DNA of 64,000 bases from positions 25,019,763-25,083,762 of the forward strand of contig OX463844.1 in assembly GCA_949825065.1 (NCBI GenBank), read 5' to 3'. The position numbers and the translations under genes were made by a program. Below are positions 23,821 through 35,223 of this stretch, in pieces. This stretch comes from Odontocerum albicorne (Eukaryota; Arthropoda; Insecta; Trichoptera; Odontoceridae). Position 1 is the first letter of the stretch. Every line of letters starts with the position of its first letter. Below the pieces are notes generated by a model that was not told the origin of the DNA, did not search any database, and saw nothing but the letters and a program-made list of their open reading frames with translations.

Positions 23821-24105
23821 TATAAATGCATACTCATGATTTTATAAATGCATACTTATAAATGCATACTCAAGATTTTAATTATAAATGCATACTCATG
23901 ATTCTATAAATGCATACTCATAATTTTAATTAAATGCATACTCATGGTTATAAATGCATACTCATGATTTTATTTTTTCTCATACTCATGGTATTTTATT
24001 AAATGTATACTCACGGTTAAATTTTTTTTTATTAAATGCATATTCATGGTTATTTAATGAAATGCATACTCATGGTTATAAATACATACTCATGATTTTA
24101 ATTTT
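23821..24105 (+). repeat. Degenerate minisatellite TAAATGCATACTCATGATTT
   Basis: About ten irregularly spaced copies of (T)AAATGCATACTCATGRTT with variable AT spacers. Confidence 0.85.
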
Positions 24106-24509
24106 TCTCCCTTTATATGCTCTTTTTGATACCAAAAAAATTTTAAAATGTAAGTTAGGAGCTTGGTACTGAATAATAATCATGTCGTTCAAACGCAAAC
24201 TTGATCATATTACAATAGCTAAATCGTCTTAATAGGAGAGCATTTTGAAGATTTAAGTAATCATCATAAAAATCATCCTATGCGGTGCATCAAGAACACA
24301 GGGATGCCATTAAACGCCTCTATCCAGGTCGGTCCACAGTCCGGCACTCCACGTTTTCCCTATCTCAATACACCATTGCTGGTAATACAACAGCGCATCT
24401 TAATTAGTTACCTGGAGACATTCTTGTAACGTGACTTATCTATCTCCAGCGTTTCACCTTTATTGGGGTTAAGAAAGAGTCTATATATTACATATATCAT
24501 ACATATATG

Positions 24510-24990
24510 CATGCAACACGATGTTTCCCTGTTGAAGTAGGCAGAGAAGACAGTGCGCTAGACTTTCATATCTTAACACACATTTTTCGCCTCTTACGTC
24601 CATAAACCTCATACAACTCCTACGATTGCTTAAACGACAAACTTTTTCTTTCAAAATATAATTCAGTTGATCTAACCATACTTTTCTTGGCCTTTGCTAT
24701 CATGTTTTCCACTCACGTTTGCACTGTATATTTTTTATGTTAGAATTTCTTTATTCATTCGTTCCACGCGACCTGACCATCTCACAGTACTCTCCTTCAT
24801 CTTACTTACACGTCAACCTTAAGTTCACATTCATTCCTAATCACTTCATTTCGTTTTTTTATACGAGTACATTGTCACTCCATGCATGTGGACGCACCAA
24901 TATCGAAATACATTGTTCATTTTCTTTTCCAGCCATTTCCAACCTCTTTGTCAAGTATTTATTTCTGAAATTGTTCTTATCTTTCATGAA
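24510..24990 (-). mobile_element. RTE-like retrotransposon 3' fragment
   Basis: Reverse-strand family member recognisable from the tail (CGCACTGTCTTCTCTGCCTA) through the VWLDQLNYILKE-like and HDG-VTMYS-like segments. The + strand open frames over it are shadows. Confidence 0.65.
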
Positions 24991-25479
24991 TGGAAAAAAT
25001 ATATGTTTCAAAAGATTCCACACTATGGTATCGATTTGGTACCGTTTTTTTTTATTATTTCTCCAATATATAGTATTATACTAACTCATTTTTCCAAAAA
25101 AAAAACTAAGATGATCCAGTCTCACTTTTCACGACAATATTAAAGTCGATGTAGTGGTTGGGGAAATAATATATGTTTCATCCGTACCATAATAGATCAC
25201 ATAAGTTCATATGTTCCATTGGTCATAAAGGGAATTGAACTGGTCTCATGAAGCTTTCTAAAGTTAAATCATTTATCAAAAGTTATTTAGTATGTAAGTA
25301 TAAGTTATTGAGTGTGTAAGTATAAATTTCATTATCACGTAATTTTTACTAAGAAAAGGTTTCTCACTTAACATTATGTATATACGAGTATAATTATAAT
25401 TTACTTCAGCAAGAGTGCAAAAGTGTGCATTTCAATACAAGCCATTTAAAAAAATACAAAAGCAATAAAGAGGTTTACC

Positions 25480-26010
25480 ACTAAAGTCCAAAAGTTTTCG
25501 ACCTGAAGAAGTTTGAGCTTGTATGGACAGATATCACGCTGGATACGTATACCGCACGGTCAAGCGATGTAATAATTCTAATTAAATACTTGATAGGGTC
25601 AACCTGCGAGGAGATATGTTTTCGCCTTCACACCTTGCCAGGGATGACCCTTCACGCGATTATTTAAGCTTGCATAAAGATTCAGTTATCAACATGGCAA
25701 TATGGTTGGCATCCTCCGTGGGAAGACAGACATTCAATTTTTTCCTTGCATCAGGGCGCGCTTGGACTCCCCGTGGGTATATCTAAGCTATTAAACCACC
25801 CAATTTTTCTCTGGTATGAGAGCTTTAATGACAAACTTTTAAGCTTTATTCTTGTCCCTTCGCTGTGTTGTAATTTTTGCGGCCATCTGAATCAATCTGT
25901 AGATCACATTTTGTGGTACTGCGGTTATAATAGAGTCAATAATTTTCGAAGCGATCTCCACTCATCCTTACATAGTTCATCTGTGGAGCGATTGGCTTTT
26001 CCGATCTAAT
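25480..26010 (+). mobile_element. R1-like non-LTR C-terminal fragment
   Basis: Decayed VWTDITLDTYTA-like stretch, then NHPIFLWYESFNDKLLSFIL and VPSLCCNFCGHLNQSVDHIL with WYC. The CX2C...H...C zinc knuckle and the nHP-F-WYe-F segment identify the end of an R1/TRAS-like polyprotein. A diverged inverted copy of its first part lies at about 26530-26665. Confidence 0.6.
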
Positions 26011-26084
26011 GACGTCAAAGGATAGTTTTACGGCATTCGAAGTTTTCTGTGAAAGTACTGGCAACTTGTTGTGCTGTTTGAACT

Positions 26085-26435
26085 TCAGATCTTAAACCTC
26101 TTTATACGTATATTAACAGCGCTACGAGTAACTTTCCTTCTTCCGTGACATCGGACCTTAAGTCCGTCGAAGCTACTATTCTTTTCACACTCAGGTGTGT
26201 CGTCGCTGGAGGAGGAGTTTCTTTGGACATTTCCTTCTTCGTCACTACGTGACATCGCGCTCATAAAAAAAACAAAGAGATTTCGATCTTCTTGAGTAGA
26301 TCTCGCTGGATGGGGACTTATTTTGTCCTCTATAACAGCATGGGTGGTGGTGGAATCGACTTGAACCATCTCTATCCTCAGTAGTATGTCAATTAAAGCC
26401 GATTTTAAGACCTGTTGTTTTGTTAAATTTTGCAT
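26085..26435 (-). CDS. Unrecognised 116-residue open frame
   Basis: An uninterrupted reverse-strand frame starting MQNLTKQQVLKSALIDILLR, with an acidic/serine-rich middle (RNSSSSDDTPECEKNSS) and a basic tail (RCHGRRKVTRSAVNIRIKRF). I do not recognise it. It sits between two oppositely oriented R1-like fragments, so a retrotransposon gag-type or chance frame is more likely than a host gene. No splice or promoter evidence. Confidence 0.25.
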   Translation of the reverse strand: MQNLTKQQVLKSALIDILLRIEMVQVDSTTTHAVIEDKISPHPARSTQEDRNLFVFFMSAMSRSDEEGNVQRNSSSSDDTPECEKNSSFDGLKVRCHGRRKVTRSAVNIRIKRFKI

Positions 26436-26529
26436 CTAAATGTTCAATTTCGACCCTTCTTGCCAAAGAAACTTGATAGCCGCACGATATTCGATTATTA
26501 ATTTTTCAGAATATAAAGAAACAACATGT

Positions 26530-26665
26530 CTTTTATTGACTCTATTGGTAGATTACAGAGTAGATGTATCAATTTAAACTGTAATATCGGTGTAGTCGGC
26601 GTGATGTCTGTCCATACACAGAATCTTGTTCAGGTTGGAAGCTTTTGGACCTTAGTGGTACATAA
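26530..26665 (-). mobile_element. Inverted copy of the R1-like fragment start
   Basis: The reverse strand matches 25480-25555 (for example CCACTAAGGTCCAAAAGCTT, TATGGACAGACATCACGCC) at roughly 80% by eye, in opposite orientation. Confidence 0.5.
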
Positions 26666-26846
26666 ATCATAAAAACGATATGAATAAAAAAATATTATTG
26701 ATAAAAATTCTTAGAATAAACACATATATAGTAACTATTACGTTATATGTGTTTATTCCAAGAGTTTTTATGTTTTGTGACAATAATCATTTATCTGTTT
26801 TCTAAGCGTCTCCAGTGGCGCAGCTTAAATTCTTGACTTCCAATAC

Positions 26847-27030
26847 GACCTCTGTGGCCTAGTTAGTAAGACGCTTGTCTTCTGACCCGAAGGTTGCGGG
26901 TTCGATTACCGCTGGAACCCAGATTTTTATTAAATAAAAAAAAACTTTAAATCATAAACATCTTTCAGGCTGATTGAAAGGAATTGTCGCGTGACGGTGA
27001 CATAAGGCTGTTATGTATACAAAGAAAATG
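26847..27030 (+). repeat. SINE family 1, well-preserved copy
   Basis: GACCTCTGTGGCCTAGTTAG, CTTCTGACCCGAAGGTTGCG, B box GGGTTCGATTACCGC, then body and a degraded end. The head is the closest to a tRNA in the window, but it still lacks a proper acceptor stem. Confidence 0.75.
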
Positions 27031-27044
27031 TTATTCATGATTTG

Positions 27045-27170
27045 CTCAGGCGCTGCTATAGCTGCTAGATGTGGTTTGTTTACTAATATTTGGTTTGATT
27101 CCCGAGTTGGAGCGCCCTTGAGAAGAGTTTGCTCTCTAACCGACGCTATGTAAAAATAATCCTTTGAATT
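27045..27170 (+). repeat. Dispersed repeat family 3, partial
   Basis: AGGCGCTGCTATAGCTGCTA head (also seen at about 3418), GGTTTGATTCCCGAG, and GAGAAGAGTTTGCTCTCTAA end. Confidence 0.5.
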
Positions 27171-27382
27171 GAATTAATTTGTAATTAACGAGTTTTAGTT
27201 CGCATTATACACTCATGTCTTCTCCATGTTCGTCACTTCAGAAATGCATCAAATCCTGGAAAATGACGTAGAGTGAACATCTGTGAAGCACTACAATATT
27301 TGGCTGTCCATATATAATTTTATGATATACGTGTATATGGATTTATAACATTTACAGTTCAACAAACCATGTTCAACAAAAT

Positions 27383-27669
27383 GTTAAAATAAAAAATATC
27401 TACCATTATCGTTTTATTTGTTAAAATAAAGAATATCTACCATTATCGTTTTATTTGTTAAAACAAAGAATATCTACCATTATCGTTTTATTTGTTAAAA
27501 CAAAAAATATCTACCATTATCGTTTTATTTGTTAAAACAAAGAATATCTACCATTATCGTTTTATTTGTTAAAACAAAGAATATCTACCATTATCGTTTT
27601 ATTTGTTAAAATAAAGCATATCTACCAATATCGTTTTATTTGTTAAAACAAAGAATATCTACCTTTATC
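27383..27669 (+). repeat. 37-bp tandem repeat, nearly 8 copies
   Basis: GTTAAAACAAAGAATATCTA then CCATTATCGTTTTATTT, starting at 27383 and every 37 bp to a partial eighth copy. Very low divergence suggests recent expansion. Confidence 0.95.
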
Positions 27670-28202
27670 GGTGTAATGAATGCTTGATGCGGAATGGGTA
27701 ATTTAATAGCCTAACAAGAATGAACAGTTTCTTATCAACCTACAGTAACAGATATACTCGTATGTGTTATATATATTTACTTAAAGAATTGAATGGACAA
27801 TAAATTCTCCAATATCTCGAGTTACAATAGATGCCAGCCACAGTGGAATAGTAAAATTGGAATGCAGACTTGGCGTCCAGTCTTTTTGGTCCGATTGTTC
27901 GTGTTATTCTCGTACATGTGCCAGGAATATGTAGTTTCAAACGATTTAATTGTTTTCTCAAAGTCTTTTGTTTATTTCCTTTTATAATACATAACCATAA
28001 ACTCTCTGCAAATAGATCTGTACAAGGTATTCAGCCCTACAGCTTGTTCTAAATTCATGTTTGCATTAATTCGGTCGAAATTTTCCTTTCTCTTATTACG
28101 TATATTCTCGTCGAGATTCTGAATATTTTGTTGAATAAATATTCAACACATAGAAATCTACGGTCTCAGATTAACTGTTGCATTGTTACAAGATTAATTA
28201 GG

Positions 28203-28365
28203 ACCTTAGTTGTATAACTGATAAAACGCGTCTTTCAAACCGGGGTTTCTAGTCTAGTTTTTACTTAAGGTCTCTTTGACTACTTTCTGATTGGTTGGAA
28301 GAGATTGCCACATGGCAATACGGCCGACAGGTTGCACTGTATATAACGAAAGTAAAATACAGTGC
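28203..28365 (+). repeat. SINE family 1, B box lost
   Basis: A-box half CTTAGTTGTATAACTGATAA, a deletion across the B box, then GGTTGGAAGAGATTGCCACA and GGTTGCACTGTATATAACG. Confidence 0.65.
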
Positions 28366-29387
28366 ATTGGTGGATTTGACCCAAGCTTTTTAAGCAAAGT
28401 TTCTTCTTAGCTAAATAAGCAATTATATAAATAAGAATTGTTGTATGAGCATTAATATCTTGTCAACAATCAACACATGTTTTTAGTACAATTCTCTTAT
28501 TGGTTAAAAATAAAACTTGACAATTTGGCTCGTTTATTTTTCGATGTAATTTTGTTAACAAACGAGTCGAATCAAATGTGAGTCAATAACTTTAAAATGA
28601 TTTTTTTGAAGCTCGCTTTCATTTTTATATTAATCGCGATAATAAGTTAGAATTTGCAACAGTAAACAAGAAGAAAATTGTTCCAAAAATAAATAACAAA
28701 TGTTTTTTATCCTTCTGCGGATACATGTTAATACTACTTGTACTTTGATCAAACATAAATTAAATATTTAATGTTTATATTCCTACTTATAATATAACCC
28801 TTCAAAATTATCGCAATGCTTGAGGTTAAACGTATCTCCTTTAATTTCTGGTTTTGTGTACAAACCGTTCAATTATCCAGTAAGGTCGACCGTGTGGTCT
28901 TCTGTAATAACAGTAATGACGGTTTTCAGTTAGTTTCTTTCCTTTTTGTCAGATAATCTTAAAGAGAAGTATTGTGGATGCCAAAAAATTACATATAAGT
29001 TAGTTTGTCGTAGTATTTTTATCTGTTGATTACCACGTATTGCAATATCAAAATCTCTACCGGTTTTGTTTAGAAAATTTGTAAGATCAATTTTTAAAAG
29101 TATGATAATTTTTTTTATTTTAATAAACAATAATTATTTTTTTCACCATTATAGTTGTAAAAAGATAACATTTTTATGCGGTCAGTTTGTACTTTGTTGC
29201 AGACCTCGTTTAAATTTTTCTAGTTCAGGGTAGGAAAGGTTAACATGCATTTCACCAAGCATTTTAAACGTCGTCGTTTTTATCTGTAATCTTAAGTCAA
29301 AATGTCTTCATTTAGAGATATTTTTTAACAATTGACGATTCATTCGGAAAACTACAATAAATTAAATAACTTAATTCTTTACATACA
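28366..29387. other. No recognisable feature
   Basis: AT-rich intronic sequence. Confidence 0.4.
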
Positions 29388-29665
29388 AACATGCCATCAC
29401 GCCGTCTCTCTGTCAGGATATAGCGAAGACTTTCTTTTCGCGACACACATCTTTCGCCTATTCTACATCCATACACTTTCTCACACAACTCTCTTAACGT
29501 TTCCACATCTCAAAATATCATTCACTTGATTCAACCATATTCACTTAGTCTTCCTCTGTCACACCTGTCACTTTTATTTGCACGGTATATTTGTTTTGTT
29601 CGTATTTCTTCATTTATTCGTTCTATACGCGAAAACCATACCAGAGCGCTCTCTTTTTTAGTTCA
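29388..29665 (-). mobile_element. RTE-like retrotransposon 3' fragment
   Basis: Short reverse-strand copy: METLRELCEKVYGCRIGERC is the decayed family C-terminus, followed by the tail ending ...GGCGTGATGGCATG. Confidence 0.6.
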
Positions 29666-29710
29666 AATTTGAAGATCATAAAAATTTAAAAAAATATACT
29701 TACCAAATGA

Positions 29711-29820
29711 ATTCTGGAAGAGTGCGATTAACGTTCCATTAAACTTGTGTGAAGAGCGACAACAAATTCTGGAAGAGTGCGATTAACATTCCATTAAACC
29801 TGTGTGAAGAGCGACAACAA
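29711..29820 (+). repeat. 55-bp direct duplication
   Basis: ATTCTGGAAGAGTGCGATTA...GAAGAGCGACAACAA twice in tandem with two differences. Confidence 0.9.
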
Positions 29821-30224
29821 ATTTTTCTCGACTAATACAATAGGACTTGGAAACAGGACTGGGGAATAACGTAAGCCGAGAGAAACAATGCAACGTAGGA
29901 ATGAAAAACAGAGAGAAATATACAAAGCGTAGCTAGTTCATGATGAAAACAAATAATCCCATCAACGCAAAAAAAGATTTAAAGAACTTGAAAATGAAGT
30001 TTTCTTTCTTTAACGATTTATAGATGATCTATTCGATGCCCCGCTCACCATTTTTTATTGTGTTAAACTAAAAATATAACAGAGTTATTAATATTCATTG
30101 TGAGGCTGTGGACAGTTATGTATCTTCGCTTTTTGATATCCAATAATGGCGGATTCGAAGCGGAAGTTAAAAGAAAAAGCGCGTCACACGGTCTACTATG
30201 AATAAGTTGAAGAAGTAAAACTTG

Positions 30225-30345
30225 TCTTTATTTTCCCAAGCTTTCTGTATGGGGCTGAAATATGAAAATTGAGAGAAAAGGAACGTAAGGCAATATACGC
30301 ATTGGATATGTGCTGCTGACGTATGTTACATGAACCAAACACAAC
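30225..30345 (+). mobile_element. Reverse-transcriptase fragment (LYGAE motif)
   Basis: The + strand reads FLYGAEI, KLREKERKAIYALDMCC and RMLHEPN, the LYGAEtWtLrk-R--I-AfEMWcwRR block of RTE-like reverse transcriptases. It is cut short on both sides. The adjoining open frame to 30526 is not recognisable. Confidence 0.5.
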
Positions 30346-30529
30346 ACGCAGTAAAAATTCATGCACTGTACGTCCTTGCGGAAGGTCGGCGGTTCAAACC
30401 ACACGCTCTGATGAGTTTATTGATGTGCAACAGATCACTCACTTAAAACAAACTCCACGCCACAGCTTCGCTTCCCAACTAAATTTTCGTTGGAATGGCG
30501 AAGTGATCCTCGACTTCGAGACCTAGCAA

Positions 30530-31529
30530 CGACGACCACGACTTCGGCTATATTATCAGAAAAGAAAACGGGTGATCCATGAAAAATATAATTTATTGAA
30601 GATTACGAGAGTGATCACCAACACGATGGCTATACCTGATAAGAAATGTAACCAACAGCTCACTCCAAGAGTGTAATAGAAATGTTATTGACCGTGAAAA
30701 TGTTGTTGACCGTGGAAGCGTATCATTAATCGTGTATTGCGGGCAAATCGCTCGCAATATCAAGTCCACAAATCAAGAGCATAACAAATAAGAACTACTA
30801 TTAAAAACATTCTTTAAGACAAAAGGAAATGAAATATTTGGTTGACTTCCGAATAGTTCACATTGCCCAATTATGATTTAACCGATGTCTCAATATAAGA
30901 TAACTTAATATAAATAAGATAGTGCCAGTAGAACGCAGAGAATATTCCTTATCACGCTATAGGCTAGAATTCACTTGATCTAGATCATACTGCTCACTAT
31001 GCCAATAAGATGATACGGATTGTATGATTTTTCTGAGTTTGTGATGTGAGATTGTTGGGTTGCCTGCCTGTATTTTTTTTACAATTACTTGAATGTTTGT
31101 GAAGCGACACGATACGATTACGAGGTCTAAGAATTAATTCCCATCAGTGTTTTGTGTGTTTTCACCCATCGTGTCCCATGTTAATGATTTGAAGATAATC
31201 TATGCAAATGTTGTGTTATATTGTGAAGCTCGTAGTATGTCCACGATCTAGTGAAAATCCAGACAAGTGTAATATAGTATTTTCAAGGAAGATAATTGAC
31301 GTTTTTATGATTTGGTGATGAAATTCATATAATTAAAAATTTCAATGCTTTGTTAATTTATAAGAGTTTGTTGGTATCATTATTTCTAACACGATAAGGA
31401 AATATTGACCTTATTTCTTGAGTTGAATTAATTAAATTCTACATTCGTTCCTTTGAATTAGAAAAAAAGACGAGATAACCGAAATGGGTCATTGAAGAGT
31501 TGAAATAATTCACCATCCTATCATAAAAA
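30530..31529. other. No recognisable feature
   Basis: Intronic sequence without recognised motifs. Confidence 0.4.
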
Positions 31530-31765
31530 TAATGTACTGTGCAAATGTGCGCGGAAAGCATAGTAGAGAAATACAAAAGAAAATGTGGACGAATCAAGTT
31601 AAAGATATTTTGAAAGAAGGGAATGTAAATCGTCTGAGTTGAATAAGAAGGTATACCATATATACGAGTAGACCATGAGAATGTGAAAGATGTGCGTCTA
31701 GATGAGAAAATCTGTCATTCTGTCCTTTCTGCCTGAAACGATGTGATGGTATGTATTCTGTCTTA
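31530..31765 (+). mobile_element. RTE-like retrotransposon 3' fragment
   Basis: Forward copy: GTGCAAATGTGCGCGGAAAG, then the WTNQVKDILKEGNV segment, then a rearranged tail ending in GATGTGATGGTATGTATT. Confidence 0.55.
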
Positions 31766-32419
31766 AAAATATGAGAAAGGATGTATGATTTTTTTCTATA
31801 CACAAGTTTTGTTTAACTATACATAATAGCAAAGACTCTCAAAAAAAAGTTTATTGATAAAATAAATGTTATCGTTGTAAAATACAATATAATTTAATAA
31901 TTTGGAAAAAAACATTTGTTTTAAGTGTACTTGAACATTACACACATTTTATTTGTAAATTAAAGTTGAAGTGTAATCTGACAGAACGTGGGAGATAACA
32001 GGTTGGAAAAATACTACTTTCATCGTGCGTTTCGTTAACAAGTAATTGCTATTTTTAGAGGCGGATCCTTGACACTTAATACGAGTACATACACTTTCTT
32101 TTTTTTGGTGGTTTTCACATAATTCGGATTCGCATGCGGAATGAGGAACTTGATCTCCTTCTGGTAGCGTCTCATGCATTATGTATAACACTCATTTCAT
32201 TATCACCCGATTTACACAATCGATATTGTTGTTATTTTATTTTCGTTCTCATGATTTCTCTTTATCTTGATAATCTTGAGCTTTGTCAAGTTCAATATCG
32301 ATGAATATTTAATAATAATATACTTTGTCATTCACTAAGAATGACAGAAAAAAATAATTGACATTAGTAATATATATGGACTTAACTGAACATCTAAAAA
32401 ACAAAATTATTCAAGTGTA

Positions 32420-32955
32420 AAAAATTGACAGTATCGACAGCTGTAAAAATAGTCCATAATAGTATTTTGACGCCAACTTTGATGTATGGGAGTGAAACGT
32501 GGACTTAAAAAATACTGATAAGAACCGAATATAAATGTAGAAATACGTGCATTGATAATACACGAGGTCACAAATGACAGAATATGGAATTAAGTAATTA
32601 GGGATGAATGTGAATTTGAGGCTGATGTTTTGAGTAAGATGATGAAGAGCATATTGAGATGGTTTGGGCATGTGAAACGAATGAAAGAAGATGGGCAACA
32701 AAACAAATATTAAAATAAATAATATATAGTGCAAATGGGAGAGAAAAGCGTGTGAGAGGAAGACCAAGAAGAGTATAGTTGGATCAAGTGAATGGTATTC
32801 TAATAGAAGGAAACGTAGAAAGTCAGAGAAATCATAGAAGTTGTTTGAGAAAGTGTATGGGTTTAGAGAAGGATGTGTGGTGATAGGAAAGTCTAGTGCT
32901 CGATCCTCCCTGCCTACCCCGAGAGGTAAATGGCGTGATATGTATGTATCAAAAA
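32420..32955 (+). mobile_element. RTE-like retrotransposon 3' fragment
   Basis: Forward copy with TLMYGSETWT-like start, RDECEFEADVLSKMMKSILR then WFGHVKRMKED, a decayed WLDQVNGILIEGN segment and FEKVYGFREGC, ending in GGCGTGATATGTATGTA. Frameshifted. Confidence 0.7.
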
Positions 32956-33184
32956 ACCCTACACCATATCCAAATCTAATAATTATTAGCTTCGCTGGTT
33001 CGCTGCCAATTATAATTGGCGGCGAACCTGTATAACGTGTGAATTGATAAAAATATTTGGGAACGTAGGTCAGTGGAAAATGAGATTACTCTCAAGAAAT
33101 TAATAAAGAGGGAATAGAGATAACGAAATGTACTTTCCATTCAAGTTAAGTTCGTCTTGACAAGTCAAGACCAGAGTTTGGAAT

Positions 33185-33575
33185 TGAGAATGCGTATCGT
33201 TCGCTGCTACATATTCTCAATTCTCTTTTATGAGATGTAGCCGTGGATACTGGACCAGGAAACATCCAGTACGATCAAGGCTTTTATAATGTGTACATAT
33301 ATTTATAAATGTATCCTGAAGATTTCCTGGACAGACCTCAGTACAAATATGGAAGTACTTGCTCGTATGTATAAGGACTGAGAACTACTTAACACTGTGA
33401 AGGTTCACACGTTACAATATCTCGATCACATAGTGAGGGGCACAGGATACATTATTACACAACTGATCATTCAGGGAAAAATAAATGACAAACGAGGCAG
33501 ATGAAGACGCCGCCGCATCTCATGGCTTAAGAAGTTGCAGGAATGGTGTGGTTCCATGGTGATGACAATATCCGA
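33185..33575 (+). mobile_element. Non-LTR retrotransposon C-terminal fragment
   Basis: The + strand reads LRMRIVRCYIFSILFYEM, then KISWTDLSTNMEVLARMYKD, LLNTVKVHTLQYLDHIVRG and GKINDKRGR-RRRRISWLKK followed by LQEWCG. This matches the common insect non-LTR (CR1/L2-like) terminus (RISWTDrvtN-EVL.. LqYLGHImRG ..GKI-GKRG-GRRRISWLKNLREW). Several stops. A hammerhead-like repeat follows at 33595. Confidence 0.7.
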
Positions 33576-33594
33576 CAGGAGAAATTACTTCAAG

Positions 33595-33680
33595 AAGAAG
33601 ATTCATTTATTACATTTATCACCGCGACACTTGTTTCAGCCTCCTATTTCGAGGCTACATTCAGACGAAATAATCTTAGT
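33595..33680 (-). ncRNA. Hammerhead-like motif with perfect stem II
   Basis: Reverse strand: outer stem AAGATTATTT/AAATGAATCTT, inner stem I CGT/GCG, CTGAATGT in place of CTGANGA, a perfect 6-bp stem II AGCCTC/GAGGCT with loop GAAATAG, GAAA, short stem III (CAAGTG), TC, then stem I. The degenerate first core probably prevents activity. The sequence belongs to a dispersed repeat with copies at 54220-54310 and 58861-58978. Confidence 0.35.
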
Positions 33681-33689
33681 TAGTTACAA

Positions 33690-34277
33690 GAACAATGGTA
33701 AGGTCCAACTGATATCATGTTTCATCCAAACCGGAATCATTCCGCCTCAAGAGAGCCCCGAGATGGTAAAAGAAAGACGTGTTGCGGTGATAAATTTAAT
33801 TGGTAGATAAACAAAGTCATTTATTATTAAATATTTTCAAGTGTCCACTTGAAATAACCTGTTGTTTGTTCATATGTACATATATAGTACATACATAGTT
33901 ACAAAATTTCTTGTCATGTATAAATAAATTTAAAAAATTACTTGGAATTCCACAAAGTAAAACCTGAAAATCTTTGATCAAATCCAATTTAAATTTTTTA
34001 TATTGAATTATTAATTCGTCAAATAATTATACATATATAATATACCAAATCACATTGTTTAAGAGATCTGTAATATTTTGTTCTTAAGCAATATTTTAAA
34101 CAGATGGTCCTAGTGTAAGTTTTTTTATTTTGTTGAACCAATCTAATAATTTCTTGTGCAGTGAGTGTATTAAAAAATATTTTATTTCGTGTTGTTTATA
34201 GTGGGTTCTATTTATTTTCTTTCTTAAACGTTACTCGTCTTATATTGCCCAGATTGTTGTCCGTTTTTCTCTGCATA
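33690..34277. other. No recognisable feature
   Basis: AT-rich left flank of the mariner insertion. Confidence 0.4.
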
Positions 34278-35223
34278 GGGTGTTTTTTAGGTGTGATAGG
34301 ATTTGTTTTTGAAATAAAACACATATAAATTATTTAAATGACCGTGTATTTGAATTCAATTAATAGGTTGTTCAATGATTATTATTGTTTGAAGATAATT
34401 TCATTCATATGTTGACCGTAGCTGGCTCTTATGTACCTTAACCGATCAGTCCAATTTTGGACCACTTTTTCAAGCATTTGGGGCTGTATATCGCCAATAA
34501 CTCGTCTTATGTTGTCTTCTTATGCCTCAATTGAGTCCGGTTTATTAACATAGACTAGCGACTTCACTTATCCCCAAAGAAAATAATCTAAGGGCGTTAA
34601 ATCGCAGGATCTTTGTTGCCAATTAACAGGTCCATTTCGCGAAATTATGTTATTACCAAAATTTTATTTCAGTAAATGGATTGTGACGGTCGCTGTGTGG
34701 GATGTAGCGCCATCCTGCTGAAACCACATTTCCTCCACATCCATGTCATTCAATTGGGGAATGAAAAAGTCAGTAATCATGGCTATATAGCGATTGTCAT
34801 TGACTGTAATGTTCTGCCCGGCTTCATTTTTAAAGAAATAAGGGCCAATGATTCTATCACCCCATAAAGCACGCCAAACAGTACATTTTTGTGGATGTAA
34901 TGGCTGTTCGATAACCTCATGTGAATTCTCCTCGCTCCAAATGCGGCAATTCTGTTTATTAACATATCCGTTAATCCAAAAATGTGCCTCATCACTGAAC
35001 GAAATTTTCCGGTAAAACAGCTCTTTGAGTTTGGACAATTGAACGCTGATTTTTGAAGTATACCACATTAATATCGTAGCGTTGTTGCGGTGTATATGTT
35101 ATCTATTCACGATGAATTGTCAAACGTTACTGAGTAAAAATGGCAATGACAGCTTGACAACTGGCATCCTTACCGAGAGATATAGGAATCTTAAATCCTT
35201 TCCCCCTTTAAAAAAACACCCGT
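34278..35223 (-). mobile_element. Internally deleted mariner-type transposon
   Basis: Flanked by TA at 34276-34277 and 35224-35225, with short inverted ends (GGGTGTTTTTTAGG at the left; the complement of the right end reads CGGGTGTTTTTTTAAAGG). The reverse strand encodes the catalytic half of a mariner-superfamily transposase. It includes FSDEAHFWINGYVNKQNC with the first Asp, WFQQDGATSHTA with the second Asp and SCDLTPLDYFLWG with the third, then the usual C-terminus ending near MNEIIFK at 34382. The DNA-binding N-terminal half is missing by internal deletion. The C-terminal part has a frame change and two in-frame stops, so no active enzyme is encoded. It is a dead copy of a family common in insects. 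Confidence 0.85.
34382..35068 (-). pseudogene. Broken mariner transposase (DDE catalytic part)
   Basis: Coding relic within the mariner element. From 35068 to 34664 it is an uninterrupted frame carrying the first two catalytic aspartates. Downstream, to 34382, the frame shifts and contains stops after FLWG and before the EDNIRRVIGDIQPQMLEKV block. The apparent start MWYTSK is an artefact of the deletion joining 5' sequence to the catalytic core, because the helix-turn-helix region is absent. Confidence 0.85.

Noticed and set aside
26847..26930. Possible tRNA gene (A and B boxes present)
   Set aside because: No 7-bp acceptor stem or matching 3' end, and the same head recurs many times with a common SINE body.
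27383..27669. CRISPR-like array
   Set aside because: Direct tandem copies without spacers, in a eukaryotic genome.
29040..29070. ACCGGT next to AAAA as a further fold-back core
   Set aside because: Lacks the CTGANGA element and any mirror arm.
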